A stretch of DNA of 59,296 bases from Achromobacter dolens (GCF_902859745.1 NZ_CADIJW010000037.1:1-59296), one strand, 5' to 3'; positions 26,327 to 37,135 are shown, counted from the stretch's first letter. Notes: generated by a model not told the origin, from the sequence alone. Numbers and translations are program-made.

Positions 26327-26931
26327 GAGACCAGGCCGAAGGCCTTGATGGGCGCGAAACTGCGGCGGTGCTCGACACAGGGACCGTGCTCGCGCAGCAT
26401 CTGCAAGTGCAAGGCGGTGCCATAGCCCTTGTGCTGGTCGAACGCATACTGCGGGTACAGCGCATGCAGGCGCAGCAGATCGGCGTCGCGCGCGGTCTTG
26501 GCCAGGATCGACGCGGCGGAGATCGCCGGCACCAGGGCATCGCCCTTGATCACCGTCTGCACCGTGCAACCCAGCTTGGGGGCCTGGTTGCCATCCACCA
26601 GCGCCAACTGAGGCGCCGTCGACAGGCCCTCGACGGCGCGGCGCATCGCCAGCAGGGTGGCGCGCAGGATGTTCAGGCTGTCGATTTCGGCCACGCTGGC
26701 GCTGGCCACGCACCAGGCCAGCGCATGCGCCTGGATCTCGAGGGCCAGCGCCTCGCGCGTGGCGGCCTTCAGCACCTTGGAGTCGGCCAGGCCGTCGATG
26801 GGCCGCGCCGGATCCAGGATCACGGCGGCCGCGTATACCGCGCCCGCCAGCGGACCGCGGCCGGCTTCATCGACGCCGGCCGTCACCAGGGCCGGCTGCG
26901 CCGGCGCGGCAAACAGGTCAGGCTGCTCCAC
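26323..26931 (-). CDS. rnhB: Ribonuclease HII
   Basis: The 202-residue enzyme cleaves RNA in RNA-DNA hybrids and at single ribonucleotides. It shows the catalytic acids in [22 protein letters not shown], then GLADSKVL, and [21 protein letters not shown]. The start is GTG at 26931, inside the end of lpxB with a 14-bp overlap, and the stop overlaps the methyltransferase start by 4 bp. The lpxB-rnhB order is widely conserved in proteobacteria. Confidence 0.96.
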   Translation of the reverse strand: MEQPDLFAAPAQPALVTAGVDEAGRGPLAGAVYAAAVILDPARPIDGLADSKVLKAATREALALEIQAHALAWCVASASVAEIDSLNILRATLLAMRRAVEGLSTAPQLALVDGNQAPKLGCTVQTVIKGDALVPAISAASILAKTARDADLLRLHALYPQYAFDQHKGYGTALHLQMLREHGPCVEHRRSFAPIKAFGLVS

Positions 26932-28114
26932 CGGCCACCTCCAGGATCGCCTGGGCCGCGAGCGCCGGCGTGTCGCGCAGCAGCTCCTGGTGCAGCGCCG
27001 TGAAGCGGGCCTCGATACGCGCCGCCAAGGCCTCGTCGGTCAACGCCGCCCAGGTGGCCTCGGCCAGCTTCTCCGGCGTGGCGTCGTCCTGCAACAGCTC
27101 GGGCACCGCGAAGTCGCGCAGCAGCACGTTGGGCAGCCCCACCCACGGCAGATAGGGCCGTTCCTGGCCGGACTTCCAGGCCATGATGCGACGCATCAGC
27201 GGCGACAGCACGTAGGAAATCACCATGGGCCGCTTGTACAGCGCGGTTTCCAAGGTGGCGGTGCCGCTGGCCACCAGCACCGCGGTGCTGGCTTCCATCA
27301 CCGACCACGCCACCGGCGCCTGGCGATCGCCATCCGCGCCGTGCAGATCCTGCGCGGTCACGCAGCGCAACCCCGGCACGGGATACTTGGCCAGGATCGC
27401 CTGGAATTCGGCGCGGCGCTGGTCGTTGACCATCGGCACCACGCATTGCAGCGCCGGATCGCGCTTCTGCAGCATCTGCGCGGCCTGCAGGAAGCGCGGC
27501 GCCAGCAGGCGAATCTCGGACGAACGGCTACCCGGCAGGATCGCCAGCACGCGCGCGTCCTGGTCGATGCCCAGCCGCGCGCGCGCCGCCGCGCGGTCCG
27601 GCTGCATCGGCACCGCGCCGGCCAGCGGATGGCCGACATAGGTGACCGGAATGCCTTCCTTGCGGTAGATCTCTTCCTCGAACGGGAACAGCACCAGCAT
27701 GTGCGACACCGATTCGCGGATCTTGTGGATGCGATCGTAGCGCCAGGCCCAGATCGAGGGGCCGACGAAATGGACGGTCGGCGTGCCGGCCTGGCGCAGT
27801 TGGTGTTCCAAACGCAAGTTGAAATCGGGCGCGTCGATGCCGACGAACACCGACGGCGGCTCGGCCAGCCAGCGACGCGACACGTCGCGATAGGTGCGCA
27901 GCAGACTGGGCAGACGCTTGAGCGCGTCGACGTAGCCGAACACCGTCAGCGCATGCATCGGATGCCAGGTATCGAAATCGCGGGCCTGCATCTGCGGGCC
28001 GCCGATGCCCTCGCACAGCACGCCCGGGGCGCGCTGCTGCAGACCGGCAATGATGCGGCCGGCCAGCAGATCGCCCGAGGGCTCGCCGGCCACCATGCCG
28101 ATCCGCATGTTCAT
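26918..28114 (-). CDS. lpxB: Lipid-A-disaccharide synthase
   Basis: The 398-residue glycosyltransferase joins UDP-2,3-diacylglucosamine and lipid X into the lipid A disaccharide at the inner membrane. Family marks are [20 protein letters not shown] at the N-terminus, VDIDAPDFN-like [30 protein letters not shown], and the C-terminal [10 protein letters not shown]. The ATG at 28114 overlaps the lpxA stop by 4 bp (ATGA). An alternative ATG lies two codons later. Order and overlaps fit the lpxD-fabZ-lpxA-lpxB operon. Confidence 0.97.
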   Translation of the reverse strand: MNMRIGMVAGEPSGDLLAGRIIAGLQQRAPGVLCEGIGGPQMQARDFDTWHPMHALTVFGYVDALKRLPSLLRTYRDVSRRWLAEPPSVFVGIDAPDFNLRLEHQLRQAGTPTVHFVGPSIWAWRYDRIHKIRESVSHMLVLFPFEEEIYRKEGIPVTYVGHPLAGAVPMQPDRAAARARLGIDQDARVLAILPGSRSSEIRLLAPRFLQAAQMLQKRDPALQCVVPMVNDQRRAEFQAILAKYPVPGLRCVTAQDLHGADGDRQAPVAWSVMEASTAVLVASGTATLETALYKRPMVISYVLSPLMRRIMAWKSGQERPYLPWVGLPNVLLRDFAVPELLQDDATPEKLAEATWAALTDEALAARIEARFTALHQELLRDTPALAAQAILEVAGGAA

Positions 28115-28905
28115 GGACGGATGATGCCGCGCGACGCGACGTCGAGGAAATCCAGCAGCGTCTGCAGATGCTCGGCGACTTCGGGCTCGGCCTGCTGGCG
28201 GGCGCGCAGTTCGGCCCGGGCCGTGTCCAGCGGCAAGCCGCGGCGATAGATGATCTTGTAGGCGTCGCGCAGCGCCGACACCTGGGCGGGCGTGAATCCG
28301 CGGCGCTTCAAGCCTTCGACGTTGATGCCGACCGGCCGGCATGGATTGCCCGCGGCCAGCACGAACGGCGGCGTGTCCTGCATCAGCGAGCTGTTGCCGC
28401 CGGTCATGCTGTGCGCGCCGATGCGCGAGAACTGGTGCACGCCGGTCAGGCCGCCCACGATGGCCCAGTCACCCACATGGACGTGGCCGCCCAGTTGCAC
28501 GGAGTTGGCCAGGATGGTGTTGTTGCCCACGTGGCAATCGTGCGCGATGTGCACGTAGGCCATGATCCAGTTGTCATCGCCCAGCGTGGTGGCGCCGCCA
28601 TCCTGCACCGTGCCGGTGTTCAGCGTGACGAATTCGCGCACCGTGTTGCGGTCGCCGATGATCAGCCGGGTCGGCTCGCCCTTGTACTTCTTGTCCTGCG
28701 GCATCCCGCCGATCGAGCAATACCGATAGAAGCGGTTGTCGCGTCCGATGGTGGTCACGCCATCGACCATGCAATACGGGCCGAGCTCGGTGCCGGCGCC
28801 GATCGTCACATCGGGGCCCACGACGCAGAACGCGCCGATGACCACGCTGGGGTCGATTTTCGCCGCCGGATCGACGACGGCGGTAGGATGGATGTTTCCT
28901 GCCAT
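28111..28905 (-). CDS. lpxA: UDP-N-acetylglucosamine acyltransferase
   Basis: The 264-residue enzyme starts lipid A synthesis by adding a 3-hydroxyacyl chain from acyl carrier protein to UDP-GlcNAc. The N-terminal two-thirds are left-handed beta-helix hexapeptide repeats (HPTAVVDPAAKIDPSVVIGA and onward); the catalytic His is in HIAHDCHVGNN; the C-terminal helical domain contains GLKRRGFTPAQV. It begins directly after the fabZ stop with no gap and ends inside the lpxB start. Confidence 0.97.
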   Translation of the reverse strand: MAGNIHPTAVVDPAAKIDPSVVIGAFCVVGPDVTIGAGTELGPYCMVDGVTTIGRDNRFYRYCSIGGMPQDKKYKGEPTRLIIGDRNTVREFVTLNTGTVQDGGATTLGDDNWIMAYVHIAHDCHVGNNTILANSVQLGGHVHVGDWAIVGGLTGVHQFSRIGAHSMTGGNSSLMQDTPPFVLAAGNPCRPVGINVEGLKRRGFTPAQVSALRDAYKIIYRRGLPLDTARAELRARQQAEPEVAEHLQTLLDFLDVASRGIIRP

Positions 28906-29361
28906 TTACTCTTCCAGGCTGCGGATCGCGCACATGAGCTTGGCCGACGCCACTTCCTGCCCGTCCACCGTGGCACGCGCTTGGTATTTACAGATGCTGC
29001 GGCTCAGGCGCTCGGCTTCGACCTCGATGCGCAACTGGTCGCCCGGCACCACCGGGCGGCGGAAACGCGCGCCGTCGATGCCCACCAGGTAGTACGCCGT
29101 CTTGGCGCCTTCGCACTTCAGGCCGCCGTTCTCGTCGGTGAACGAGAACAACGCCGAAGCCTGGGCCATGGCTTCCACGATGAGCACGCCCGGCATCACC
29201 GGATGGTGGGGAAAGTGACCGTTGAAAAACGGTTCATTGATCGAGACGTTCTTGATGGCGACGATGGATTTGCCGGGCACCATTTCGACGACGCGATCAA
29301 TCAGCAGCATCGGGTAACGATGCGGCAGCCTCTCCATGATCCCCTTGATGTCGAGTTCCAT
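28906..29361 (-). CDS. fabZ: 3-hydroxyacyl-[ACP] dehydratase
   Basis: The 151-residue hotdog enzyme dehydrates 3-hydroxyacyl carrier protein in fatty acid synthesis, competing with LpxA and LpxD for the same substrate type. The active site [20 protein letters not shown] is intact (His and Glu), and the opening [15 protein letters not shown] is characteristic. It is shorter than FabA and lies between lpxD and lpxA as usual. The frame is open upstream to 30093, but that part is shadow of lpxD. Confidence 0.97.
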   Translation of the reverse strand: MELDIKGIMERLPHRYPMLLIDRVVEMVPGKSIVAIKNVSINEPFFNGHFPHHPVMPGVLIVEAMAQASALFSFTDENGGLKCEGAKTAYYLVGIDGARFRRPVVPGDQLRIEVEAERLSRSICKYQARATVDGQEVASAKLMCAIRSLEE

Positions 29362-29432
29362 TTTTCTGTGAATTCCTGCGTAATGAATTAAATCTGTCGG
29401 CGCCGCGAGCGCCAGGGCGGCATGGCGGCGCC

Positions 29433-30530
29433 CTAGTCTTTTTCCAGCGTCCGCAAGCGGCGGCGCAATTGCGCCAACTGTTGTATCACGGCGGCGTTGC
29501 GCTGCCATTCGCCATGTTCCGCATACGGGTACACCCCGGTATAGCGGCCAGGCTTGGAAATATTGGACGTCACCGCGGTGCCGCCCGAAATGTGTACGTC
29601 GTCGCCCAGCGTCAGGTGCCCTGACAGCATGGCCGCGCCGCCGATGGTGCAGCGCTCGCCGATGGTCGTGGACCCCGCCACGCCGACGCACGCCGCGATC
29701 GCGGTGTAGGCGCCGATACGGCAGTTGTGGGCCACCATGATCTGGTTGTCGAGCTTGACGCCATTGCCCACGACGGTGTCTTCGAGCGCGCCGCGGTCGA
29801 TGGTCGTATTGGCCCCGATTTCGACGTCGTCGCCCACCGTCACCCCGCCCAACTGGGGAATCTTGCCCCAGGCGCCCTTGCCCAGCGACGGATCCGGCGC
29901 GAAACCGAAGCCGTCTGCGCCGAGCACCGCGCCGCTGTGGATGATGGCGCGCGCGCCGATCTTGACGCCTTCGTACAGCGTGACATGCGCATGCAGGCGG
30001 CTGTCCGGGCCGATCGACGAGCCAACGCCGATGACGCAGCCAGCGCCCAGCACGCTGCCGCGGCCGATGCGCGCGCCTGATTCGATCACGCAATTCGGAC
30101 CGATACGCACGTCTTCCTCGATGTGCGCATCAGGCGCGACCACGGCCGAGGGATGCGTGAACGCGGGCAGGGCCGGACGCCGCGCGGCGTCGAACCACTG
30201 CGCCACGCGGGCGTAAAGCAGATACGGATGCTTGCAGACGACCAGCGTGAAACGCGGCCGATCGGCGCCGGCGGCTTCCAGCGTCTCGGCCACGTCGGCC
30301 GAGACGATCACCGCCCCCGCCTGCGTGGCGGCGAGCTGGCTCTGGTACTTGGGATTGGCCAGGAAACTGATCTCATGGCCGCTGGCCGAAGCCAGGGTGC
30401 CGATGCCGCAGACCCGCAAGGGGTCTGCGCCGGCGGGCGCGCTGATGCGCCAGTCCATGCCCTGGGTATTGGCGGCGCTCAACAGCGCTTCGAGCGTCGG
30501 CGCGCGGGCAAGATCCAGTAGAACCGGCAT
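29433..30530 (-). CDS. lpxD: UDP-3-O-(3-hydroxyacyl)glucosamine N-acyltransferase
   Basis: The 365-residue enzyme adds the second hydroxyacyl chain in lipid A synthesis. It has an N-terminal uridine-binding domain (about residues 1-105), a long left-handed beta-helix ([20 protein letters not shown] and onward) with the catalytic His in [16 protein letters not shown], and a C-terminal helical tail. It lies 14 bp after the skp gene and 71 bp before fabZ. Confidence 0.97.
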   Translation of the reverse strand: MPVLLDLARAPTLEALLSAANTQGMDWRISAPAGADPLRVCGIGTLASASGHEISFLANPKYQSQLAATQAGAVIVSADVAETLEAAGADRPRFTLVVCKHPYLLYARVAQWFDAARRPALPAFTHPSAVVAPDAHIEEDVRIGPNCVIESGARIGRGSVLGAGCVIGVGSSIGPDSRLHAHVTLYEGVKIGARAIIHSGAVLGADGFGFAPDPSLGKGAWGKIPQLGGVTVGDDVEIGANTTIDRGALEDTVVGNGVKLDNQIMVAHNCRIGAYTAIAACVGVAGSTTIGERCTIGGAAMLSGHLTLGDDVHISGGTAVTSNISKPGRYTGVYPYAEHGEWQRNAAVIQQLAQLRRRLRTLEKD

Positions 30531-30544
30531 ACGGCGACTGCAGC

Positions 30545-31105
30545 TTACTTGCCCAGGCTCTGGATCACCTTGTCGGTGATGTCGATGCGCGGGTTGACCG
30601 TGACGGCGTCCTGGATGATCAGGTCGTAGTTTTCCTGTTCAGCGATACGCTTGATGGCCTCGTTGGCCTTCGTCACGATGCTGGAAAACTCTTCGTTGCG
30701 GCGGCGGTTGAAGTCTTCCTGGAATTCGCGGCGCTTGCGCTGCAGGTCGGTATCCAGGTTCGACAGCTCCCGCTGGCGCTTGACGCGGTCGGACTCGGAC
30801 AGCACGGGCGCATCCTTGTCGAACTTCTCGGCTTGCGAACGCAGGCTGGAGTTCAGACGCTGCAGTTCGTCGTCACGCTTCTTGAATTCGGCTTCGATCT
30901 TGCTTTGCGCCGTCTTGGCCGGACCGGATTCACGCAGGATCCGCTCGGTGTTGACGAAGCCGATCTTGGTGTTCTGAGCCTGAGCGGGCACCGCCGCGAC
31001 GGAACCGAGAATGAGCGCACCCACCAGGGCAATGGAGCCGCCCAGCTTGCCACGACGATTAACGCGCGGCGAATTCGATGATTTAAGTGCGAAGTCAGAC
31101 ATCAT
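30545..31105 (-). CDS. skp: Periplasmic chaperone Skp/OmpH
   Basis: The 186-residue protein holds unfolded outer-membrane proteins in the periplasm before delivery to BamA. A signal peptide ends near VAAVPAQAQ (about residue 43), and the mature protein opens TKIGFVNTERILRESGPAKT, then long coiled-coil helices (DDELQRLNSSLRSQAEKFDKD), and the C-terminal strand region YDLIIQDAVTVNPRIDIT. There are two adjacent ATGs (31105 and 31102); either fits. The N-terminus before the hydrophobic core is longer than in E. coli. It sits between bamA and lpxD as usual. Confidence 0.95.
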   Translation of the reverse strand: MMSDFALKSSNSPRVNRRGKLGGSIALVGALILGSVAAVPAQAQNTKIGFVNTERILRESGPAKTAQSKIEAEFKKRDDELQRLNSSLRSQAEKFDKDAPVLSESDRVKRQRELSNLDTDLQRKRREFQEDFNRRRNEEFSSIVTKANEAIKRIAEQENYDLIIQDAVTVNPRIDITDKVIQSLGK

Positions 31106-31161
31106 GAAAATCTCACCTTCCAGTAAGGCAAAGCCAAAGTATGTATTGTGCCACTAAACGA

Positions 31162-31193
31162 CAAGGGAGCCGGGCCAGGAGGCCTCTCCCTTG
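31162..31193. terminator. Hairpin between bamA and skp
   Basis: CAAGGGAG (31162-31169) pairs with CTCCCTTG (31186-31193), with GGCC/GGCC pairing inside around an AGGA loop. In the bamA-to-skp direction the trailing sequence is only weakly T-rich (TCGTTTAG); on the plus strand it is followed by TTTT. It may attenuate read-through from bamA or mark an mRNA processing point. Confidence 0.45.
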
Positions 31194-31215
31194 TTTTCAA
31201 GCGTAACGCCAGCGC

Positions 31216-33561
31216 TTAGAACCCGGTTCCGATCTGGAACTGGAAGCTCTGCTTGTCGTCGCCCGGCTTGGCATTGAGCGGACGCGCGTACGACAGTTGC
31301 AGCGGGCCCATCGGCGACTGCCACGACAGGCCGATACCTGCCGAGAAACGCCAGCCGCAAGGATCGTCGACCTCGCTGCCCGGCTTGCCGTTGGTGCACG
31401 ACAGGCCGCTGCCCGCGCCCACCTGGCCCGCATCGCTGAAGATGAACCAGCGCAGCGTGCGGTCCTTGGACGCGCCCGGGAACGGCAGGTACAACTGCGC
31501 GTTCGCCACGATGCGGCGCGAACCGCCCAGGTAGTCGCCCGTGACCGGGTCGCGCGGACCCAGCGACGAACCTTCGTAGCCGCGCACCGTGCCAATACCG
31601 CCGGCGTACACGTCCTTGATGATCGGGTAGTCCTTGCCGCCGTAGCTCTGGCCCCAGTCGACCATGCCGTTCAGCGCCAGGGTGTACGAATTGCCCAGCG
31701 GGATGAAGTACTGCTGCTGACCGGTGAGCATGTAGTACTTCAGGTCGACCGTCGAGAAGTCGCTCTTCAAGCGGGTGTACGAACCCTTGGTCGGCGCCAG
31801 GGCGCTGTCGCGGGTGTCGTTGGACCAGCCGGCGGTGAAGATCACCGAGTTGGTCGCATCGCCGTACTGGTCGACGAACTTGCGGTAGGCCAGCGGCGAA
31901 TTCGAGAACAGATCGATCTGGTTGCGCTCGAGGTTGGCGCCCAGGAAGATCCGGTCGTACTCGGAGATCGGCACGCCGAAGTTCATGCCCAGGCCCATGG
32001 ACTTGACGCGGTAGTCGCCGTCGTTGTTGTTCCAGGGCTCGGTCACGCGGTAGTAAGCGGACGTGGTGCGGCTGATGCCGTCCTTGGTCCAGTACGGGTC
32101 GGTGTGCGACAGCACCACCGCGCGGTTGCTCTTGCTGGTGTTCAGTTGCAGCGTGAGGTTGGTGCCGCTGCCGAACACGTTGTCTTCGCTGATGCCGGCC
32201 GACAGGATCGCCTTTTCGGACGAACCGTAGCCCACGCCCAGGTTGATCATGCCGGTGGGCTTTTCCTTCACGTCGACGTTGACGTCGACCTGGTCGGGCG
32301 AGCCCGGCACCGGATCGGTCTTGACGTTGACGTCGCTGAAGTAGCCCAGGCGGTCGACGCGGTCGCGCGAGGTCTTGATGTCCTTGGCGTCGTACCAGGC
32401 GGCTTCCTGCTGGCGCATTTCGCGGCGCACGACTTCGTCGCGCGTGCGGGTGTTGCCGCCGATCTGGATGCGGCGCACGTAAACGCGGCGGCTCGGATCG
32501 ACGTAGAACGTCAGGTCGGCCTCGTGCTTGGCGCGGTCGAGCTGCGGGTTCGGGTTGACGTTGGCGAAGGCGTAGCCCAGTTCACCCAGGTAGTCGGTGA
32601 TGGCCTTGGCCGAATCGTTGGCCTTGGCCGCCGAGAACGTTTCGTCGGGCTTGATCTTGACCAGGTTGTTGATTTCCTGGTCCAGGCCGATCAGATTGCC
32701 CGCCAGTTTGACGCTGCGCACCTTGTACGGCTCGCCTTCATGGACCGTGATGGTGATGCGGATGTCCTTGCGGTCGGGCGAGATCGTCACCTGGGGCGGC
32801 TCGACCGTGAATTCCAGGTAGCCGCGGTCCAGGTAGAACGAACGCAGGCGTTCGAGGTCGCCTTCGAGCTTTTCCCGCGAGTACTTGTCGGTATCGGTGT
32901 ACCAGGTCAGCCAGCCCGGCGTGGTCAGCTTGAATTCGTCGAGCAGGTCGCTTTCCGAGAAGGCCTTGTTGCCGACGAAGCGGATTTCCTGGATGCGGGC
33001 GACCGAGCCTTCGAACACGTCGAAGCTCACGCCAACGCGGTTGCGCGGCAGCGGCGTGACTGTGGAGGTGACCTCGACGCCGTACTTGCCCTTGGACAGA
33101 TACTGCTGCTTGAGTTCGTATTCGGCGCGCTCGAGCATCGAGCGGTCGAAAATCCGGCCTTCGGCGAAACCCACCTGCCCCAGCGACTTGGTAATGGCCT
33201 TGGAATCGAACTCACGCATGCCGTTGAAATTCACGGATGCAATCGTCGGACGCTCCTGGACCACCACGACCACGACATTATTGTCGGTCTGGATCTGCAC
33301 GTCGGTGAAAAATCCCGTGCCGTACAGGCGGCGAACGGCCTCGGTGGCCTCTTCCTCGGTGAATTTCTCACCGACCTTGACGGGCAGATAACCGAAGACG
33401 GTGCCGGCGTCGGTTCGCTGGATCCCCTCTACGCGGATATCCCGCACGACAAAAGGGTCGAAGGCGTGAGCCATGCCTGGCAGCAGCAATGCGGCGATCA
33501 GACTCGGCACTACGCCCGGCAGTACACCCTTTTTGTGATGAAACATCCGGCGAAAAGACAT
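31216..33561 (-). CDS. bamA: Outer-membrane protein assembly factor BamA
   Basis: The 781-residue protein inserts beta-barrel proteins into the outer membrane. A signal peptide (residues about 1-35, ending GMAHA) precedes five POTRA domains (first FVVRDIRVEGIQRTDAGTVF) and a C-terminal 16-strand barrel that ends in the expected aromatic residue (QFQIGTGF). The family loop motif VRGYEGSSLGPRD is present. I chose the ATG at 33561 because it gives a normal signal peptide; the frame extends eight codons upstream. The gene follows rseP by 53 bp. Confidence 0.97.
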   Translation of the reverse strand: MSFRRMFHHKKGVLPGVVPSLIAALLLPGMAHAFDPFVVRDIRVEGIQRTDAGTVFGYLPVKVGEKFTEEEATEAVRRLYGTGFFTDVQIQTDNNVVVVVVQERPTIASVNFNGMREFDSKAITKSLGQVGFAEGRIFDRSMLERAEYELKQQYLSKGKYGVEVTSTVTPLPRNRVGVSFDVFEGSVARIQEIRFVGNKAFSESDLLDEFKLTTPGWLTWYTDTDKYSREKLEGDLERLRSFYLDRGYLEFTVEPPQVTISPDRKDIRITITVHEGEPYKVRSVKLAGNLIGLDQEINNLVKIKPDETFSAAKANDSAKAITDYLGELGYAFANVNPNPQLDRAKHEADLTFYVDPSRRVYVRRIQIGGNTRTRDEVVRREMRQQEAAWYDAKDIKTSRDRVDRLGYFSDVNVKTDPVPGSPDQVDVNVDVKEKPTGMINLGVGYGSSEKAILSAGISEDNVFGSGTNLTLQLNTSKSNRAVVLSHTDPYWTKDGISRTTSAYYRVTEPWNNNDGDYRVKSMGLGMNFGVPISEYDRIFLGANLERNQIDLFSNSPLAYRKFVDQYGDATNSVIFTAGWSNDTRDSALAPTKGSYTRLKSDFSTVDLKYYMLTGQQQYFIPLGNSYTLALNGMVDWGQSYGGKDYPIIKDVYAGGIGTVRGYEGSSLGPRDPVTGDYLGGSRRIVANAQLYLPFPGASKDRTLRWFIFSDAGQVGAGSGLSCTNGKPGSEVDDPCGWRFSAGIGLSWQSPMGPLQLSYARPLNAKPGDDKQSFQFQIGTGF

Positions 33562-33614
33562 CCTTGAGTATCCTCGGTCGTGCAAATGGCGGGGGATTTT
33601 ATGCTAATTGGCGC

Positions 33615-34946
33615 TTAAGTGAACAAGCGCGTGAAATCATTGAACAACGCAAGCCCCATCAGGCTTGCCAATAAACCAATGCCTGCGCGCTGTCCGATAT
33701 CGATCCACCGTGCGGGCGGCGGACTGCCCCGCACAATTTCGACGAGATAGTACAGCAGATGGCCACCGTCCAGCATAGGAATGGGCAGCAAATTTAGTAC
33801 GCCCAGGCTGATGCTGATCAACGCGATATAGGCGATATACGCAACAATGCCGATGCGGGCGGTCTGGCCGGCATAATCGGCGATCGTGACCGGGCCGCTG
33901 ACATTGCGCCAGGAAACGTCCCCCGTGACCATGCGGCCCATCATGCGCAGCGAAAACAGGGCGGTGTCCCAGGTGCGGACGGCGCCGCGCCAGAGGCTGT
34001 CGAAGACGCCGTAGCGCACCGTCACCATGGGCACGTCGCCGCCTAGCTGGACGCCGAGCCGGCCGATGACCTGGCCGTTGACCGTTTCGGCGCGCGGCGT
34101 GACATTCACGGAAATCTGGGCGCCATCGCGCGCCACCGTCAGGGCCAGCGTCTTGCCCGCGCTGTCCTGGATCTGCTTTACCAGCGCGCCGGTGTCCGGC
34201 GTGGGCTGGCCATCGACGGCCAGGATCAGGTCGCCCGCGCGCAGGCCGGCCGCCTGCCCTTCGCCGCCATCGTTGACGACGCGCACGGCGGGCTTGGGTT
34301 GGGCCAGGCGGATGCCGGCGGCCAGCAGCGGATCGCCGCCGGCCGGATCCATGGCGTTGGCCGGCAGGGTCAGTTCCCGTTGCTGCGATGCACCACCGGG
34401 GGTGCCGACTTCGATCTGGGTGCGGCCGCCCGTGGCCATCACGTCCATCAGGCGCCAGCGGGCGTCCGACCACGACGCGACCTCCTGGCCGTCGATGGCC
34501 AGGATGCGGTCGCCCGCCACCAACCCGGCGCGCGCCGCGGGCGTATCGGCAGCGGGTTGGGCGATGACAGCCACCGGCTCCTCGGTGCCCGCCATGTTCA
34601 GGCCGGCATACAGGAAGACCGCGAGGATGAGATTGAAAATGGGACCGGCGGCAACGATCGCGATGCGCTTGCCGACCGATTTGTTGTTGAAGGCGCCTGC
34701 CGCTTCGGCCGGGCTGGCGCCCGCCGGGGCATCGTCCTGCATCTTGACATAGCCGCCCAGTGGCAAGGCCGACAGGGCCCATTCGGTGCCATGGCGATCG
34801 GTGCGGCGCAGGACCACCTTGCCGAAGCCGACCGAAAAGCGCAGCACCTTGACGCCGCACAGCCGCGCCACCCAATAGTGCCCCAACTCATGGAAAATGA
34901 TCAGGGAGCCAAGCGCAACGGCAAAGGCCAGCAGGGTGAAAAGCAT
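33615..34946 (-). CDS. rseP: Site-2 intramembrane zinc metalloprotease RseP
   Basis: The 443-residue inner-membrane protease cleaves anti-sigma factor RseA-type substrates and signal peptide remnants. The zinc site HELGH is at residues 19-23, the first membrane helix surrounds it, two PDZ-like regions follow (VIAQPAADTPAARAGLVAGD and AVRVVNDGGEGQAAGLRAGD), and the second metal motif is LLPIPMLDGGHLLYYL near the C-terminus. The length is normal. It lies 71 bp after dxr and 53 bp before bamA. Confidence 0.97.
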   Translation of the reverse strand: MLFTLLAFAVALGSLIIFHELGHYWVARLCGVKVLRFSVGFGKVVLRRTDRHGTEWALSALPLGGYVKMQDDAPAGASPAEAAGAFNNKSVGKRIAIVAAGPIFNLILAVFLYAGLNMAGTEEPVAVIAQPAADTPAARAGLVAGDRILAIDGQEVASWSDARWRLMDVMATGGRTQIEVGTPGGASQQRELTLPANAMDPAGGDPLLAAGIRLAQPKPAVRVVNDGGEGQAAGLRAGDLILAVDGQPTPDTGALVKQIQDSAGKTLALTVARDGAQISVNVTPRAETVNGQVIGRLGVQLGGDVPMVTVRYGVFDSLWRGAVRTWDTALFSLRMMGRMVTGDVSWRNVSGPVTIADYAGQTARIGIVAYIAYIALISISLGVLNLLPIPMLDGGHLLYYLVEIVRGSPPPARWIDIGQRAGIGLLASLMGLALFNDFTRLFT

Positions 34947-35017
34947 CGGGGTCAGGAAATCAAGGAATCAACGCACGGGAAAAACGGCGCACGGTCCGGG
35001 GAACGATCCATGCGCCA

Positions 35018-36217
35018 TCACGCCAGGCCGAGATTGCCGGCGTAAACGCGCGCGGCGGCATCCAGCGCCAGCACATCGTCAAGACTATTGAGCGTAACAG
35101 ATGATTGCCCCCCCTGCCACTCCAGGGTCGCCTCGATAACCCGCGGTATCCAGGTATACCCCAGACGGCCCGCCAGGAAGGCGTCCACCGCCACCTCATT
35201 GGCCGCGTTCAGGGCGATGCAGGCGCCCTGCCCGGCACGCAGCGCCTCGAACGCCAGCGCCAGGCACGGGAATCGCGCCAGGTCCGGCTTTTCGAAATCG
35301 AGCCGGCCCAGACGGGTCAGGTCCAGCGGCCCCACGCCGCTGTCCAGGCGCTCGGGAAAGCCCAGGCCGTAGGAGATCGGCGTGCGCATGTCGGGCTGGC
35401 CCAATTGCGCCAGGATCGAGCCGTCGTCGTATTCGACCATGGAGTGAATCACGCTCTGCGGATGCACCACGACCTCGATGCGGTCGGCCGGCATGGCAAA
35501 CAGCCAGTGCGCCTCGATCACCTCCAGGCCTTTGTTCAGCATGGTGGCGGAATCGACCGAGATCTTGCGGCCCATGCTCCAGTTGGGATGGGCGCAGGCC
35601 TGCGCCGGCGTCACCTCGTGCAGGTCCTCCAGGTCGCGGCCCCGGAACGGGCCGCCGGAGGCGGTCAGCAGCAGTCGGCGCACGCCCGGCGCCGGCGCAT
35701 CGGGCGCCCCGGCCCGGCCGCCATGGGGCAGGCACTGGAAAATCGCATTGTGTTCGCTGTCGATGGGGAGCAATTCGGCGCCGTTGTCGCGAATTGCCTG
35801 CATGAACAGCGAGCCGGCGGCAACCAGCGCTTCCTTGTTGGCCAGCAAGACCCGCTTGCCGGCACGCGCCGCGGCCAAGGCCGCGGGCAGGCCGGCAGCG
35901 CCGACGATGGCCGCCATGACGGCGTCGCACTGCGCATCCGCCGCCGTATCGGCCAGGGCCTGCGCGCCGATCCGGATTTCCGGCGCGGCCTGCCCGGCCG
36001 GCCAGGCCGCCACGAATTTGTCACGCGCCTTGGCATCGGGCACCACGACCACCGGGGCGCGGCTGGCCAACGCCTGCTCGGCCAGCCGTTCCATGCGGCT
36101 GTAGGCAGACAGGGCATACACCGCCAGGCGATCCGGATGGCGAGCGATCACGTCCAGCGTGCTCTCGCCAATCGAGCCGGTCGATCCCAGCACCACGACG
36201 CGTTGAAAAGCCGTCAA
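35018..36217 (-). CDS. dxr: 1-deoxy-D-xylulose 5-phosphate reductoisomerase
   Basis: The 399-residue enzyme makes 2-C-methyl-D-erythritol 4-phosphate, the first committed step of the MEP isoprenoid pathway, using NADPH and a divalent metal. The N-terminal nucleotide fold is [16 protein letters not shown]; metal and substrate residues lie in [14 protein letters not shown] and [26 protein letters not shown]. The only close start is TTG at 36217, which overlaps the cdsA stop (TTGA), an uncommon start codon that suggests coupled translation. Confidence 0.96.
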   Translation of the reverse strand: MTAFQRVVVLGSTGSIGESTLDVIARHPDRLAVYALSAYSRMERLAEQALASRAPVVVVPDAKARDKFVAAWPAGQAAPEIRIGAQALADTAADAQCDAVMAAIVGAAGLPAALAAARAGKRVLLANKEALVAAGSLFMQAIRDNGAELLPIDSEHNAIFQCLPHGGRAGAPDAPAPGVRRLLLTASGGPFRGRDLEDLHEVTPAQACAHPNWSMGRKISVDSATMLNKGLEVIEAHWLFAMPADRIEVVVHPQSVIHSMVEYDDGSILAQLGQPDMRTPISYGLGFPERLDSGVGPLDLTRLGRLDFEKPDLARFPCLALAFEALRAGQGACIALNAANEVAVDAFLAGRLGYTWIPRVIEATLEWQGGQSSVTLNSLDDVLALDAAARVYAGNLGLA

Positions 36218-37071
36218 AACAACACTCCAGACAAGATTAGCGCCAACGGCGCGACCGGCAGGATCGCGTCGATACGGTCATAGACCCCGCCGTGCCCCGG
36301 CAGCAGTGCGCTGGAATCCTTGCGGCCCGCGCGGCGCTTGAGCAACGACTCGAACAGGTCGCCGATGATGGATAGCACGCCCAGCAACGCCGCGATCGGC
36401 AGCGCCAGCCAGAACGACCAGTGCGCCACCAGCGCATGGCCGAACGTGCCGTCCCACAGGCTCGACAGGCCGATCCAGATGACGGCGCCCAGCACGCCGG
36501 CGACCGCGCCGGCCACCGTCTTGCCCGGGCTGACCCGCGGCGCCAGTTTACGCTTGCCGAATGCGCGGCCGGCGAAATAGGCGGCGATATCGGCGACCCA
36601 GACCAGGGCCAGCAACGACACCACGAAGGCGGCGCCGCGCGCCATGAACATCTGGGCCAGCACCGCCCAGGCGGTGAACGCGGCGGGGACCGAAAACAGC
36701 GACCACCCCAGATTCGCCGGCGCCGCGTCGGATCGGCCGCGCACCACGGCGGCGGTGGCCCCGAACAGCCAGACCACGGCAACCAGCGGCGCGGCGTAGC
36801 GCAGGATCCAGGACGGATCCGCGATGCCGTCGCGCTGGCCCGACAACCAGGCCGACGCCAGGGCCAGCATGGCCGCGAACAACAGGACGGGAATGCCTGC
36901 GGCGATCACGGACGACGGCGGTTGCGGCAGCGTCAGGCGCAGCCACTCCCAATTGGCGCAGGCCGCCGCCAGCGCGAGCAACGCCACGAACCACCAGGGA
37001 TTGGCGCTCATCATTGCGGCCGCCAGGACGGCGAGCAGGACGATGGCGGTAACGATACGCTGGCCCAACAT
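36214..37071 (-). CDS. cdsA: Phosphatidate cytidylyltransferase
   Basis: The 285-residue membrane enzyme makes CDP-diacylglycerol, the precursor of all phospholipids. It has about eight hydrophobic segments. The family motifs are [17 protein letters not shown] and the signature region [20 protein letters not shown] near the C-terminus. AGGAG sits 8-12 bp before the ATG at 37071; the frame continues upstream to 37209 as Ala/Pro-rich shadow. It overlaps dxr by 4 bp and follows uppS by 64 bp. Confidence 0.96.
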   Translation of the reverse strand: MLGQRIVTAIVLLAVLAAAMMSANPWWFVALLALAAACANWEWLRLTLPQPPSSVIAAGIPVLLFAAMLALASAWLSGQRDGIADPSWILRYAAPLVAVVWLFGATAAVVRGRSDAAPANLGWSLFSVPAAFTAWAVLAQMFMARGAAFVVSLLALVWVADIAAYFAGRAFGKRKLAPRVSPGKTVAGAVAGVLGAVIWIGLSSLWDGTFGHALVAHWSFWLALPIAALLGVLSIIGDLFESLLKRRAGRKDSSALLPGHGGVYDRIDAILPVAPLALILSGVLF

Positions 37072-37135
37072 GGTGACGATCTCCTCGGGTCGACCCACAG
37101 CCGCCGCGCGCGGGGCACGGCGAGCCGCGGCCGGA

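Noticed and set aside
31297-33567. A 756-codon plus-strand open frame opposite bamA
   Set aside because: The sequence is low-complexity with many His, Arg and Val and no recognisable domain, while the minus strand encodes a clear BamA.
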